A stretch of 64,000 nucleotides of DNA from Microbacterium sp. AG238 (GTDB lineage: Bacteria; Actinomycetota; Actinomycetes; Actinomycetales; Microbacteriaceae). The first letter of the stretch is position 1. The number at the start of each line of letters is the position of its first letter. Position numbers and translations under genes: made by a program. Positions 25,612-35,166 of this stretch are shown here, one piece after another. Under the pieces are notes generated by a model. The model was not told the DNA's origin. It was given only the letters and a program-made list of their open reading frames with translations, and did no database searches. The stretch is taken from positions 868,001 through 932,000 of the forward strand of contig NZ_RAQC01000001.1 of NCBI RefSeq assembly GCF_003610405.1, in the 5' to 3' direction.

Positions 25612-26250
25612 CTACTGCTTGACTAGGCGCTGCTCGTCCACACGGAAGACCTCGTCAGCCAAGGTCCGGACATCACGGTCGCTGTGGCTGGTGAAGAGGA
25701 TCGTCGCGCCGCGCTCCCGCTCCTCGCGCAGGATCCGGGTGACACGCTCGACACTGCTCTTGTCCAGGGCGTTGAAGGGCTCGTCCAACAGGAGAACCTC
25801 GGGCTGCTCCATCAGGGCCTGAGCGAGCGACAGCTTCTGCTTCATCCCGAGCGAGTAGTTGCGCACCTTCTGCTTCGCATCGGGATCGAGCCCGACACGC
25901 ATCATCGTGGCTCTGACGTCCTCCGCGGTGATCTGACGGCGGATCCGAGCGAGTTCGAGAAGATTCTGCAGCCCGGTGCGACCCGGGATGTAGGCGGGCC
26001 CATCGATCGCGATACCGAATCGCTCAGGGAACGTGCGGCGCGCAGACAGCAGTGACGGATCGATCCAGATGCTGCCGGAATCGGGCGTGACGAATCCGCA
26101 GATCACCTTCAGAAGCACCGACTTGCCCGACCCGTTGGGCCCGGTGAGCGCCACCGTGGCTCCGCGACGCAAGTTGAGGGTCGCGCCCCGGTAGAGGTCG
26201 ATACCTCCGAGGGTCACGCTGACATCGCGTACCTCTACGACGTTGTTCAT
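25612..26250 (-). CDS. ABC transporter ATP-binding protein (second transporter of the region)
   Basis: ATG 26250; 212 residues. It has Walker A GPNGSGKSVLL, the signature YSLGMKQKLSLAQAL, Walker B VLLLDEPFNALD and the H-loop TSHSDRD. It is of the short ABC-2/immunity type. It overlaps the C-terminal part of a frameshifted permease by 4 bp and lies 120 bp upstream of the class V-type precursor gene on the same strand, so it may once have supplied immunity. Confidence 0.9.
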   Translation of the reverse strand: MNNVVEVRDVSVTLGGIDLYRGATLNLRRGATVALTGPNGSGKSVLLKVICGFVTPDSGSIWIDPSLLSARRTFPERFGIAIDGPAYIPGRTGLQNLLELARIRRQITAEDVRATMMRVGLDPDAKQKVRNYSLGMKQKLSLAQALMEQPEVLLLDEPFNALDKSSVERVTRILREERERGATILFTSHSDRDVRTLADEVFRVDEQRLVKQ

Positions 26251-27085
26251 CGACTGAGTACCTTCCTGGGCGACGAGGACACAAGCAAAACCGTTCTTGG
26301 TCTGCTCCGAGTGGCGATGAGCACCGCGGCGCACGTAGCCGCGGTGAGGAGTAGCGCGTTCGCGATGGCCGCCGCCCACCCGCCGTCGAAGAGGACCGCG
26401 CTGCTGGCGCGTTGCGTCAGCCACACCGCGGAGGCGGGAATCGGAATGGCTGCGAGTGCGGTCACGACGCCGACGACCACGAGGCCGCTGACCTGCTTGT
26501 TCGAGATGAGCACGGCGCACGCGACACACGCGACGTAGAACGTGATCTGGATCGCCTGCATGACGCTGGCCTGGAAGAGCAGCAGCATGACACTCGGCTC
26601 CCCCACGATCGTCCGCCCGCCGGCGACGAAGTACGCGGCGACGGCGGCAGTGAGGACCACCGCAGAGTACGTCAGAGCCTGACCGAACTCTCGCGAAACG
26701 ATCGTGATGAGCTGGCTGCGGCGACTCCGTACCGCAACGCTGTCACCAGCCCCCAGGGCCCCGCGAGCTGCGCCATCCGGAACTGAGCGGCGAAGGCATA
26801 GCCGACGACGATAACGACCGCGACCAGCATCTGCAGCATGGTGCCGGTGGCACCGAAGTACATCGCGGTGAGAAACCCCACGAGATCGGTGCCGCGTGCG
26901 CCGAAAGCACCGGCTGCCAAGAATGCCACGATGGCCCCGGCCGCACTCGGCAAGACCGAGTCGGGAGGGCTGATGCCGTTCTGGCGCGCGCTCCGGTCGA
27001 GGAGAGCCGCCGCGAGAGCGAGGCCGATGATGGCGACCGCGTAGGCGAGCACGACGTCAGATTGAAGTTTGCGCCCGAAGGGCAA
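26247..27085 (-). pseudogene. ABC-2-type permease broken by a frameshift
   Basis: Two adjoining open frames each encode half of one membrane protein. The first (27085 to 26672) has about four helices and ends near LVTALRYG before running into a short out-of-frame tail. The second, read in another frame from about 26720, continues RSRRSQLITIVSREFGQALTYSAVVL with four more helices to 26247. The second half has no sensible start with a ribosome site. A single-base shift around 26715-26755, close to a run of five G, restores one protein of about 280 residues. Either a true mutation or a sequencing error in the G run. Confidence 0.7.
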
Positions 27086-27221
27086 CCGAGGATCGACACG
27101 GGAGCCCCAGGCTCAGAAGACGAGACCAGCTTGGCGGCAAAACTTCGTGCACTCGCCGCAGAGATTGAGTCCTGACGAGCCGCGAGATGAGCGGCTCGCT
27201 CTCGACCCTGTTTGCGCCGCG

Positions 27222-27271
27222 GGGGTTCAACATATAGCAATACGCGCACTCACTTTGCTATCTGGAACCCC
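27222..27271. terminator. hairpin downstream of the 27301 gene
   Basis: Inverted repeats GGGGTTC/GAACCCC (27222-27228, 27265-27271) and ATAGCAA/TTGCTAT (27234-27240, 27255-27261) nest into one hairpin, 30 bp after the stop of the minus-strand gene at 27301. There is no clear U tract, so termination is likely but not certain. Confidence 0.5.
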
Positions 27272-27300
27272 ATAGAGAGCAGGTCTCATCGACCTCGGTC

Positions 27301-27873
27301 TCAGGAAGGTGTCTGGAGCGACGATGTAATCATCGTAGCGATGATCGTCAGTGGCACCATTACAGAGCACATGAGCGTGGTGGCGCGCCCGAACCGAGCA
27401 TCGGAACGCAGCACGCTCCCGAACAAAGAATGCAAGACCAGCAAAACCGTGAGCGTCAGCAACCACCAGAGCCAAGCTGGCCGGATTGCGTCGACATACG
27501 CATTCCTCAACAAGAAGTCGGAACCGGCGAGATTTCCCCACGTGCTGCTACTGAGCAGTAGCGCATATAGCCCGGCGAATGGCGCAAAGGCGAGCGCGGC
27601 TACCGCCCCTACAGCGCCAGGGACTCGCCGCCGAGCGGCGCCATTACCCCGAGGCAAAGCAGAAGACGCGAGCGCCAAGAGTACACCACTCAGCAACGCA
27701 CACGCAGAAACCGCTACCGTCAGGAATGTGCGCTGCGGAGCAAACTCGCCGGGCGAGGCAGAACTATGCAGCCCGACGTCGCTCGCAAACAGGAAGGCGA
27801 AGTAGGCCCAAGCGATTGCCACGAGTTGGATGGCCGTGCGTAGCAGTGTCCTCGGCCAGGTCTCTACGCTCAT
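27301..27873 (-). CDS. integral membrane protein of unknown function
   Basis: A 190-residue protein with about five hydrophobic helices (for example QLVAIAWAYFAFLFA and LWWLLTLTVLLVLHSLFG). No family recognised. It overlaps the stop-start (ATGA) of the large DUF1906 protein, so it is probably translated with it. Base use here is less GC-rich than in the flanking clusters, as in the rest of the 27-34 kb segment. Confidence 0.65.
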   Translation of the reverse strand: MSVETWPRTLLRTAIQLVAIAWAYFAFLFASDVGLHSSASPGEFAPQRTFLTVAVSACALLSGVLLALASSALPRGNGAARRRVPGAVGAVAALAFAPFAGLYALLLSSSTWGNLAGSDFLLRNAYVDAIRPAWLWWLLTLTVLLVLHSLFGSVLRSDARFGRATTLMCSVMVPLTIIATMITSSLQTPS

Positions 27874-30329
27874 TTGGCAGGTGCGGCGGTAGGTCCAGTC
27901 GCCGCGAGGGCGGACAAGAGTTCAGCCCATGCCTCCCCGATAGCGCCGGCTTGGCTGCTCGAGGGCTTCCCGACGTTAGTTCCGCTGTAGGCCGAGTCCA
28001 CCACTAAGGTTCCGCCGCCGATAGTGAAGGTAACTGCCGCTCCAACAGCGAAATCACCCGAAGTGAAAACGTCTACTGCGGCGGCCTTCGCGGTCGCGGT
28101 GGAGCTATTGAAGCGCTGCGAGTAGAACGATTCGAAACGCCATTTTATGGACGAGGCGATGTTCGACCGGACTTCTCTCACTATATCGTCTATCCGACGA
28201 GAAGCGTCCTGCCGGGCGATAGCCCCTATTAGGTAGCCGTCGATATCGCCTACAAGATCGTCGAAGCTGAAGGAGCCCTGTGTTGACGACACAGCGTCAC
28301 GAACACCGAGTCGTCGCTTGAACCATGCCTTTGTGGCCGCCGCGGTCGCCGGATGAGTGACAGAGGAGTCCTTTGTGAATTCGACCCACAAGGTCGCCAG
28401 GTCCAGCGCCCAGCCGCCAAGATCTCCCACGCCAACGGTTGAGCGGCCGTTCGAGCCGGCATAGCCATACCGCATGTACCCGCGAACTGTGACTGCGAGG
28501 TGCGAGGTTCCCACCGTCGTGCCGCCGCCGGGCACTGCGTAGGAATCGATGAAGTTGGTTTCGTTCAGGACGCTTTCCTGTGCGGAAGCCCACCCTGGGA
28601 ATGAGTCGTAGAAGCTCTTCTGCAGCGGATTCCCCGGCACGTAGGCCTGAAACGTACCTGTTAGATACCCGGGGTTCTTGGACTGGACGTAGTACAGGAC
28701 CGCGTTGTTCTGGTCCAGGACGCTCTGGTTTGCGCCGGTGATCTCTGCGAGCACAGAAAGGTGAGTGATCATCCAGTAGAAGCGATCGAACGCCCCACCA
28801 ACAAGGGGCGTGGCGAGCATATCGAGTCGGTAGACCGGCTTGGCTCGAGACGACTGAACGTTTTTGTCGATCGGCATATCGAGACCGCTATCAGTGTGAG
28901 CTGCGGTGCCTTCGAGCCTGTAATTGCGGATTTGGTCGTACGACCAGCTTGGCGGCAACGCGTACCCGAGGTTCCCGCTCCAACCCCATGAAAGCGAGGC
29001 AATGAATGCCTCTTTGGCTAGTCCCGCCTTGATCACTCGAGTACACACGTTCCGGGTACCGTAGATGCCGATGTTGAACGGCACTCGTGTGCGTCCCAGA
29101 TGCTCTTTGACACCCTCGAAATACGGAATGACCGATGATGCGATAACATCATCCGTCGCATCGAAGTCGACCGCGAAGAAGACAGTAGTGCCGCTCGGAA
29201 AACCGAGCTGACGAAGCCGACGAGCAGCCTGTTGAGCGTGACCGTACCCAATCTCACGATTGAAGTACCCAATTTCCGTGCCCGCCTCTTGCATGATCGG
29301 GAACGTCGAGAGCCCAGCATCGAAGATCGCTTTGAGCTCGCCGGGCAGGTATCGCTTGCTCGTAACGGTCAGATAGCGGCCCACCGTCCTGTAGCCCGCA
29401 TTGTACAACGCAGCGCAAAGTTCAGCGGTCAGTTGCGTGGACATGTCGCTAGCGATGCCCCCGCGCGTGTCATCTCCTGTGCTGATCAGCAATGAGGCCC
29501 AGGTGGGATAATCCGCGTTCCCATGTTTTGGCAGTTCAGCGTAGGTCTGGAATTGCTCCACCGAAGTTTGCGTAGCCGCATCAAACACTCCACTAAACGG
29601 GGACGCGTACCCGTTGAATCGCAGAGCACCTTGGAAGAGGCGCACCCAGTTCTTGTTCGTGTCGGTGCTGCCCTTTAGAAGGTTCGCACTGGCCCTGAGA
29701 CCGGACTGCGTACCCGGTCCGAAGTTTCCGTTCGCTACACGGTCGGACATACCCAATTCATACTGAATGGCGTACATCAGGCCTTGCTGCGTGTTCCTTG
29801 AGAAGAGACCATCACACGGCAGGATATTGAATGCTGGCCGATGCGCATACTTTCCGTTAAGCCACTGCTGCACCGCACGCTTCTGGGCGTCTCCGCCCGA
29901 AAGCACCGTGTAAGCGTCCATCGACATCAGGCTCTTCAGAACTTTTGCCGAGATGGACGTTACCGACGTCAGCCCCATATTTGCAGTGAGGCTCTTCACC
30001 GAAGCTTGAACACTCGGCGAGAACTCCGACCACTCCTCACCACCAGAATACCCTTTGCACCACAGCGCTCCTTGCGCAAGCCGGATGATGTTCTTATTTG
30101 ACGTGTTCGCGGATACCGAGCCGATCTGCGCTGTGAATGCACTCGTTGTGCCCGGACCAAAGTTGTCCGAAAGTGAGGCGATCCCTAGCTCGATCTGAAG
30201 CCCTCGGATCAGCCCGAACATCGTGGGCCAGCCAGTGAACCCGTTGATGGGCACCTCGTTCCACTGGCTGTGGTTCTTATAGGTGTCTTGAAGCCACCGC
30301 TGGGTGGCCTTCACCATCTCATCAACCAA
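27870..30329 (-). CDS. large protein with peptidoglycan-binding-like repeats and a DUF1906 glycoside-hydrolase-like domain
   Basis: About 819 residues from a TTG at 30329; ATG 30317 is an alternative. Residues 1-260 hold three repeats of a peptidoglycan-binding type, each with an NFGPGT-like turn (DNFGPGTTSAF, GNFGPGTQSGL). Residues about 310-490 form a DUF1906/Rv2525c-like TIM-barrel (GRYLTVTSKRYLPGELKAI, TTVFFAVDFDATDD, FNIGIYGTRNVC, LDMPIDKN). Residues 500-819 are unrecognised. No signal peptide is seen. DUF1906 proteins are thought to act on or near the cell wall; the companion Tat-like protein upstream may help export. Confidence 0.8.
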   Translation of the reverse strand: MVDEMVKATQRWLQDTYKNHSQWNEVPINGFTGWPTMFGLIRGLQIELGIASLSDNFGPGTTSAFTAQIGSVSANTSNKNIIRLAQGALWCKGYSGGEEWSEFSPSVQASVKSLTANMGLTSVTSISAKVLKSLMSMDAYTVLSGGDAQKRAVQQWLNGKYAHRPAFNILPCDGLFSRNTQQGLMYAIQYELGMSDRVANGNFGPGTQSGLRASANLLKGSTDTNKNWVRLFQGALRFNGYASPFSGVFDAATQTSVEQFQTYAELPKHGNADYPTWASLLISTGDDTRGGIASDMSTQLTAELCAALYNAGYRTVGRYLTVTSKRYLPGELKAIFDAGLSTFPIMQEAGTEIGYFNREIGYGHAQQAARRLRQLGFPSGTTVFFAVDFDATDDVIASSVIPYFEGVKEHLGRTRVPFNIGIYGTRNVCTRVIKAGLAKEAFIASLSWGWSGNLGYALPPSWSYDQIRNYRLEGTAAHTDSGLDMPIDKNVQSSRAKPVYRLDMLATPLVGGAFDRFYWMITHLSVLAEITGANQSVLDQNNAVLYYVQSKNPGYLTGTFQAYVPGNPLQKSFYDSFPGWASAQESVLNETNFIDSYAVPGGGTTVGTSHLAVTVRGYMRYGYAGSNGRSTVGVGDLGGWALDLATLWVEFTKDSSVTHPATAAATKAWFKRRLGVRDAVSSTQGSFSFDDLVGDIDGYLIGAIARQDASRRIDDIVREVRSNIASSIKWRFESFYSQRFNSSTATAKAAAVDVFTSGDFAVGAAVTFTIGGGTLVVDSAYSGTNVGKPSSSQAGAIGEAWAELLSALAATGPTAAPAK

Positions 30330-30332
30330 TGG

Positions 30333-31310
30333 TCAGGCCTTTCGTTGCGTGGATGCGTCAGTCAGGGCAGTGCCCGAAGCGGTCACCGCGGCCACGTCGT
30401 ACTTTTTCGTGGCTCGAGCACTTGGTCTCAGCGAGTCGGGAATTGACACGAAGACTTGTCCGACTTGTTTGACGGCAGGTACGCCGTTCACGTCGACCTC
30501 CCCCGCGGCGAGCAAAATGTTGGCCACCTCTCCAGCCGCCAGGGCTTGGATGATCTCGAAGCTGAGATCTACTACCTGATTCTTGGGCGCCGGCGCGTCC
30601 GCGCGCACGCCCTCCTCCTCCGCGACGCGCAACTCTGAACCAACGGACTGGTACGTTCGCACCACAATTGCCACTCCGGCCGGCACGGGCGAGGGGCCGA
30701 TGCTCAGTGCAGTGATCGACACAGGATAGGTGAACCCATTGTGCTGAGCCCACTCCGCCCTAAGCTCGATTCCCCACGGCGACGCGGGCGTTACCCGCGG
30801 TGCTGATCGGTACAACTCGTCACCGTCGACCTCGAGGACGGTGACAATCGGATCGACGACGTTGTCGCTTGGGTAGGTGTTCGTCGACCTCGATTGGAAG
30901 TAGAGTGCATGGGCGTCTCGGGGAAGCGTGAAGGCAAGTCGTCCGGACTCGAACTGATCAAGAGAAATGCTCTCCAATTGCCCGGACCGCGAGTAGAACA
31001 CGTTATCGTCCACCTCGAACAGCCTGGCGTCCCATGTGAGGACGGCCGTGGCATCACGATCGGCTGGAGATTGCACTGCGAGAGCTACGGGGAAATCGAG
31101 TTCGACGCCCCGGCTCCACGCTTCGTCGAAGAATCGAGCAGTCGTGACGGTAGTCGCCTGCGCCGCTACATTCGCCGGCGCAGGATTAGGCGTGACTAGC
31201 AGCCCGATTCCGCGGTCCGGGGACGTGAGATCGGCGATTAGGTAGCCCACCGCCAGCGTTGCCCCCTGCAACGCGTGCCGCCGGGTGAGGCGTGCAATCT
31301 TCAAACTCAT
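30333..31310 (-). CDS. exported protein with twin-arginine-like signal
   Basis: A 325-residue protein starting MSLKIARLTRRHALQGATLAVGYLIADL: an R-R followed by a hydrophobic stretch, consistent with a Tat or lipid-free Sec signal. The mature part is beta-rich with no recognised domain. Its stop is 4 bp from the start of the DUF1906 gene, so the two are likely co-expressed and may act together in the envelope. Confidence 0.65.
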   Translation of the reverse strand: MSLKIARLTRRHALQGATLAVGYLIADLTSPDRGIGLLVTPNPAPANVAAQATTVTTARFFDEAWSRGVELDFPVALAVQSPADRDATAVLTWDARLFEVDDNVFYSRSGQLESISLDQFESGRLAFTLPRDAHALYFQSRSTNTYPSDNVVDPIVTVLEVDGDELYRSAPRVTPASPWGIELRAEWAQHNGFTYPVSITALSIGPSPVPAGVAIVVRTYQSVGSELRVAEEEGVRADAPAPKNQVVDLSFEIIQALAAGEVANILLAAGEVDVNGVPAVKQVGQVFVSIPDSLRPSARATKKYDVAAVTASGTALTDASTQRKA

Positions 31311-31450
31311 CTGGCGTTCCTCGTCGCTTCCTTGTCACTCAGTTCATGGGTTGTGGGCGAGTCGCGCCGTCGAACGCCCGATCGCAAGGACGCCATCCGC
31401 CCCGACGTCCAATTTGTACGCAAGTCGCGCGCCTCGATCGGCCGGCCGGG

Positions 31451-31481
31451 GTGGGTCAGCCCGGATGCCAGACCGACCCAC
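31451..31481. terminator. small inverted repeat after the 31486 gene
   Basis: GTGGGTC (31451-31457) and GACCCAC (31475-31481) form a 7-bp stem about 5 bp past the stop of the minus-strand gene. No U tract, so weak support. Confidence 0.3.
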
Positions 31482-31485
31482 TCGT

Positions 31486-31989
31486 TCAAGCCGGGTTGTT
31501 GAAGGACAGGTCGGAGTTCCAGGTGACTTGCTGTCCGGGCGGGCAGCCCGTGCCGCAGTAGTTTTCGCCCTTAGAGTTCAGCCAGAACTGCCCCATGCCG
31601 ATGCGGGCGACGCCGCCACTTGTATTGAGGAAGGATTTCCAGGCGTTCAAGCCCGGCGGGTGGGAAAGCGTCGCGCGTGCCACCTGTCGTCCGTCGGACA
31701 AACGCACACCGACCGAGAGGCCGGAATTGCCGGTGAACGACTTGAACTTGATGCTCATCGTGTTCGAGGTGAATGAATTGAACCGTGGGTTTTGATGGTG
31801 ATGGATGACGTTCGCTTCCTGGGTCGAGCCGACGTCGTAGTGTGTCTGCGCGGCGGCCGGTGCGATGCCAAGGGCGAGCACGAAAGTCACTACTGCGGAC
31901 ACCAAGAAGGGCCGAAAAGTACTTCGCCTCGGGGGCGTATTGTTAGCCGCGGCATTGGCGGGAAATGCGACATTAGCGTCGGCGCTCAT
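31486..31989 (-). CDS. secreted protein of unknown function
   Basis: A 167-residue protein with an N-terminal signal whose hydrophobic core FLVSAVVTFVLALGIAPAAAQ ends in an A-x-A cleavage site. The mature part is small, Ser/Asn-rich and holds the pair YCGTGCPPG near the C-terminus, a likely disulfide. No family recognised. ATGA overlap with the next gene upstream. Confidence 0.6.
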   Translation of the reverse strand: MSADANVAFPANAAANNTPPRRSTFRPFLVSAVVTFVLALGIAPAAAQTHYDVGSTQEANVIHHHQNPRFNSFTSNTMSIKFKSFTGNSGLSVGVRLSDGRQVARATLSHPPGLNAWKSFLNTSGGVARIGMGQFWLNSKGENYCGTGCPPGQQVTWNSDLSFNNPA

Positions 31990-32501
31990 CGCGTAACTCC
32001 CTCACAGTCGGTGACGTACTCGATAGCCTCCGGGGATTCTCCGGAAGCCATCGATACGTCCTCAAGCGCTTGCTGATAGTCCTCGAATTCGGCGACGACC
32101 TCGACCGGCAGCTCACCCGCGAATGCGTCTAGTTGCGCCTCCGCAGCGACTCGATCCTGTCGCGTGGCATCGACAGACTCGCTCTCGACAGCGAGCCAGC
32201 TGCAGCGCCAGAACTGACGGACGTGATCATCAAACAATCCAGCCTCGAATTGATCGACCTCAGGCGTGTCGAGAGCACTGGTGAAGAACGCGGGCGGATC
32301 CTGCGGGAACGCGATGCCGACCGGCAGCTCGAGCTCCGAGCGCTCGAGGGCTGCGTTCCATTCGGTGATGATCTCGCCTTCTCCGACAGTGCGCGGCGAC
32401 ACCTCTGAAGAGGCGCCTGCCACCAAGACGGCGGCTCCCCCTCCAACGAACGCGCCGAGCAGGACGCCTGTCAATACCGAAACAGTTCTTCGTTTTTTCA
32501 T
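31986..32501 (-). CDS. exported protein of unknown function
   Basis: A 171-residue protein with a Lys/Arg start (MKKRRT) and a hydrophobic helix (SVLTGVLLGAFVGGGAAVLVAGA) acting as signal or anchor. The acidic mature part has two Cys (FWRCSW and VTDCEG). Translationally coupled to the secreted protein downstream. No family recognised. Confidence 0.6.
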   Translation of the reverse strand: MKKRRTVSVLTGVLLGAFVGGGAAVLVAGASSEVSPRTVGEGEIITEWNAALERSELELPVGIAFPQDPPAFFTSALDTPEVDQFEAGLFDDHVRQFWRCSWLAVESESVDATRQDRVAAEAQLDAFAGELPVEVVAEFEDYQQALEDVSMASGESPEAIEYVTDCEGVTR

Positions 32502-32584
32502 TCATTTCCCCCTTGTAGTTGCTAGGACGCCCCGCGGCTCCCCATCTCGGCCGGGATCGGCGCACTGTTGGTGCGATAGAACGC

Positions 32585-33025
32585 TCAACCGCCCGCGGAA
32601 CTCATTGTGATTGGCGTATCAGCCGCGTCGCACGCAGCAACGAGTACCTGATAGGTCTCAAGGAATGCGTCGTCCGAAAGGGATGCGGCAGCAGCCGCGG
32701 CTGTGGTGACACGCTGAGCGGCCGCCCCGACCTCGTTCGTCGACACGAAGATCAGTGAGCGCCACCCGTCAAGCAGCGCAGATCCAACTTCATCCGTCGG
32801 CTCAGCACCGGTTGCCGAAAGCACCCGGTTCTCGATGCCGCGCAGCGCGGAAGCTTGCCCGCATACGGAAGCGGAGTTCACATCGATTACCGGGGTGGCA
32901 GATGGTGTCGGTTCCACGGGTGGGGATTCGACAGTGGGTGTCTCGGCCGGCGATGCGCACCCCGAAAGCGATACAGCGAGAACGAGGCAGAAAAGGGGCA
33001 GGCGAAGAGAACGAGCGCGAGGCAT
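32585..33025 (-). CDS. lipoprotein of unknown function
   Basis: ATG 33025 with CAAGG; 146 residues. Signal and lipobox are clear (LPLFCLVLAVSLSGCAS), then a Pro/Thr/Glu linker and an Ala-rich helical domain with two Cys. Together with its two neighbours it forms a set of three small exported proteins. No domain recognised. Confidence 0.65.
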   Translation of the reverse strand: MPRARSLRLPLFCLVLAVSLSGCASPAETPTVESPPVEPTPSATPVIDVNSASVCGQASALRGIENRVLSATGAEPTDEVGSALLDGWRSLIFVSTNEVGAAAQRVTTAAAAAASLSDDAFLETYQVLVAACDAADTPITMSSAGG

Positions 33026-34069
33026 AACGACCTTGAGATGACGACATCGACGATGCAGGTGATTGGGAAACGCCTGACTGTCTCGCGATAAGCGTTCGCA
33101 AGGTTCAAACATCGGGCTGACTGATTTCTATCAGCCACCTCCCGGGGGCGCAAGTCGACCTTTCGGAGGACACGAAGCTGCGCTCCGCCACCCGAGGAGG
33201 CGGAGCCCCGCACCTCTGCAGCGTCAATCTACTGTTGGGTTACCTGATCACTATTCGGCTAGATTGGCGCGCTTCTGCTCCCACTCCAGCTCCGGCAAAC
33301 ACCTCGGCGCCTGGTGCGAGCTAGAGCTCAGGAGCTCGGCTTCGTCCGACGATGCCGCTTCGATGCATCATCCAGTCCCGCACCCAACGAGGCGTTGGGA
33401 ACCGTTCCCTCGAGCACTACGATCGGTAGCGCATCCGTGTTGCTCCCTGAGGGGAGATAGTCAGCCTTTCGTGGGTGGCGCCGAACAGTGCGGGTGCGGC
33501 AAGCACCGCACTGTCACCTGCGCCACCGTCCCCGCGACCGTCGCGGCTGGCAGAACGTGGCGGCTTCGCTTCGATCCGGCGCACCGAGCCCCGAGTATTC
33601 TGCTTGCGCTCATGGTCAGCCACCCCGTGCGGTAGTCGCGTGCCTCAATGCGCAACTCGACGGCTCGGGTCGATCTCCAAAGCCTTTGGACTCACTGCTG
33701 AACGGCCGGCAGGTCTGATGCCAGCACAAGTCATGGAACGAAAGTACCGGCCTCGACCGCGAGGGATTGGCCGATGAATGCGACCCCGATAGCCACGATC
33801 GTCACTCCTACAACTCCCGCCGCCTGTAGACCACGCCATCTCGCAGACAGGAAGGCCGCAACGAGCGCAACCACGATACAAAGGACTGCAAACAAGCGGA
33901 GGCCCGTGGAGACGGCCGCAGCGAGATACGCTTCGTCGTCCCGAATTGCGAGAAATGCGATAAAGACATCTAGGCCTGGAGTACGACGGCGCCCGAAGCA
34001 ATCGCTAGTGGCGCGGCCGAGTGAACCTCCAGTTTCGCCGAGTATTGCCTGTGTGCAGCGAAGCAGCGG
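33026..34069. other. gene-poor segment with decayed sequence
   Basis: About 1 kb without an intact gene. Short open frames on both strands are unsupported by ribosome sites or motifs. One minus-strand frame at 33731-33997 reads like the end of a membrane protein. The segment lies between the exported-protein genes and the broken recombinases, as expected in an eroded mobile element. Confidence 0.5.
33731..33997 (-). pseudogene. fragment of a small membrane protein
   Basis: A frame without a usable start codon encodes two probable membrane helices (LRLFAVLCIVVALVAAFL and VVGVTIVAIGVAFIG) and ends at 33731. It may be the 3' remnant of a lost gene. Low support. Confidence 0.3.
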
Positions 34070-34078
34070 GGTCGTTGT

Positions 34079-34570
34079 TCCATCGGGACCATCCGGTTAG
34101 ACGATGTCGAGGCCGCGGTCCGTCGCGCGATCGTCGCTGAGCGCTTCGATGAAGCCATGCTGACATCACTTCGAGCTGAGGTCACCAGTGCAATGGACAC
34201 GCTGCAGACCGCGGATCGTGAACTCACGGCGACCCTCCGCAGGCACCTGAAAACACTCGAGTCTCAGGAAGACCGACTCATCGACCTCGCGGTGGACGGC
34301 ACCATGCCCAGCGAAAAGCTCCGGACTCGCCTGAACGACATAACGCTAAAGAAGGCTTCATCAGCGAGCGCCTCAAAAGAACCGAGAGCCACCTGCGGTC
34401 GGGAGCTGAACGCGTGCTGAACGCGTGCTGACCTATCTCGACCTCCTCGAGAACCCCGGCGACCTATGCGACCGCGTGTCGGACAACGTCCGCCGAGACT
34501 TGCTCGCTGCGTTCTTCGACCGTCTGGTCGTCTACGTCGACGATGGTCAAACCCGAGTCGAACCGGTGCA
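34079..34570 (+). pseudogene. C-terminal remnant of a large serine recombinase
   Basis: Three pieces in shifting frames reassemble the coiled-coil and tail of a site-specific serine recombinase: RRHLKTLESQEDRLIDLAVDG, then (shifted near 34350) GFISERLKRTESHLRSGAE, then (after an 11-bp duplication) RVLTYLDLLENPGDLC with VRRDLLAAFFDRLVVYV. The catalytic N-terminus is gone. It is joined directly to a tyrosine integrase fragment. Non-functional. Confidence 0.75.
34408..34429 (+). repeat. 11-bp tandem duplication that breaks the recombinase frame
   Basis: GAACGCGTGCT occurs twice back to back (34408-34418, 34419-34429). Removing one copy joins RSGAERVLTYL in one frame, so the duplication is a likely inactivating event. 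Confidence 0.8.
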
Positions 34571-35166
34571 TGGTGCGTCTGGCCGCGTTCACCGGTCTGC
34601 GCATCGGAGAGGTCGCCGCACTCCGCATTCGCGATGTCGACCTCCGTGCGGGTGAAGTGCAGGTGCGCCTCAACAAGACCCACACCAGCAAGGGCTACAT
34701 CACCGGCGCTCCCAAGACCCGGGCGGGTCGCCGCGACGTGCCGATCCTGGACGACCGGCTGTTCCACGACCTGGGCGCCTATATTCGCAATCACCCGCAC
34801 CGCACCAACCTGGAGGCGGGCCTGTGGCCCGGGAAGGTGCCAGGACACTCCAAGATCAGCTACGACTACGCGCTCGACCCGAAGGGATTCTGCCGCAACG
34901 ATTTCAAACCTGCCTGTGAGCGCGCAGGGCTGGGCGACCTGGTGTTTCACGAGCTGCGCCACACGTTCGCCACGCTGGCGCTGGAGAGCGGCACGCTGAC
35001 GATGTTCGAGCTGAGCCGCGCGATGGGTCACGAGTCGGAAGCCATCACGAATCGCGTCTACGCTCATCTGCGCAAGAAGGACTACAGCGCCCACCGTGCG
35101 CGATTCTCCGCCCACGTTGCCGCCGCGAGTGCCCATCCCGCGCCCATCGTTGCGCTGGGAGGCTAG
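34543..35166 (+). pseudogene. tyrosine recombinase (phage-type integrase), N-terminus missing
   Basis: The catalytic domain is intact: TGLRIGE (Arg), the PKTRAGRRDVPI strand, HELRHTF (H-x-x-R), GHESEAITNRVYAHL (His and nucleophile Tyr). The core-binding N-terminal half (about 170 residues) is absent, and the frame starts at a fusion point with the serine recombinase remnant near 34560. The remaining protein of about 207 residues is probably inactive. It lies 1.3 kb from tRNA-Pro, a common integration target. Confidence 0.8.

Noticed and set aside
26743..27249. Long minus-strand frame that covers the 5' half of the frameshifted permease and looks Ser/Arg rich
   Set aside because: Low-complexity composition, opposite to the membrane-helix pattern of the overlapping frame; a shadow.
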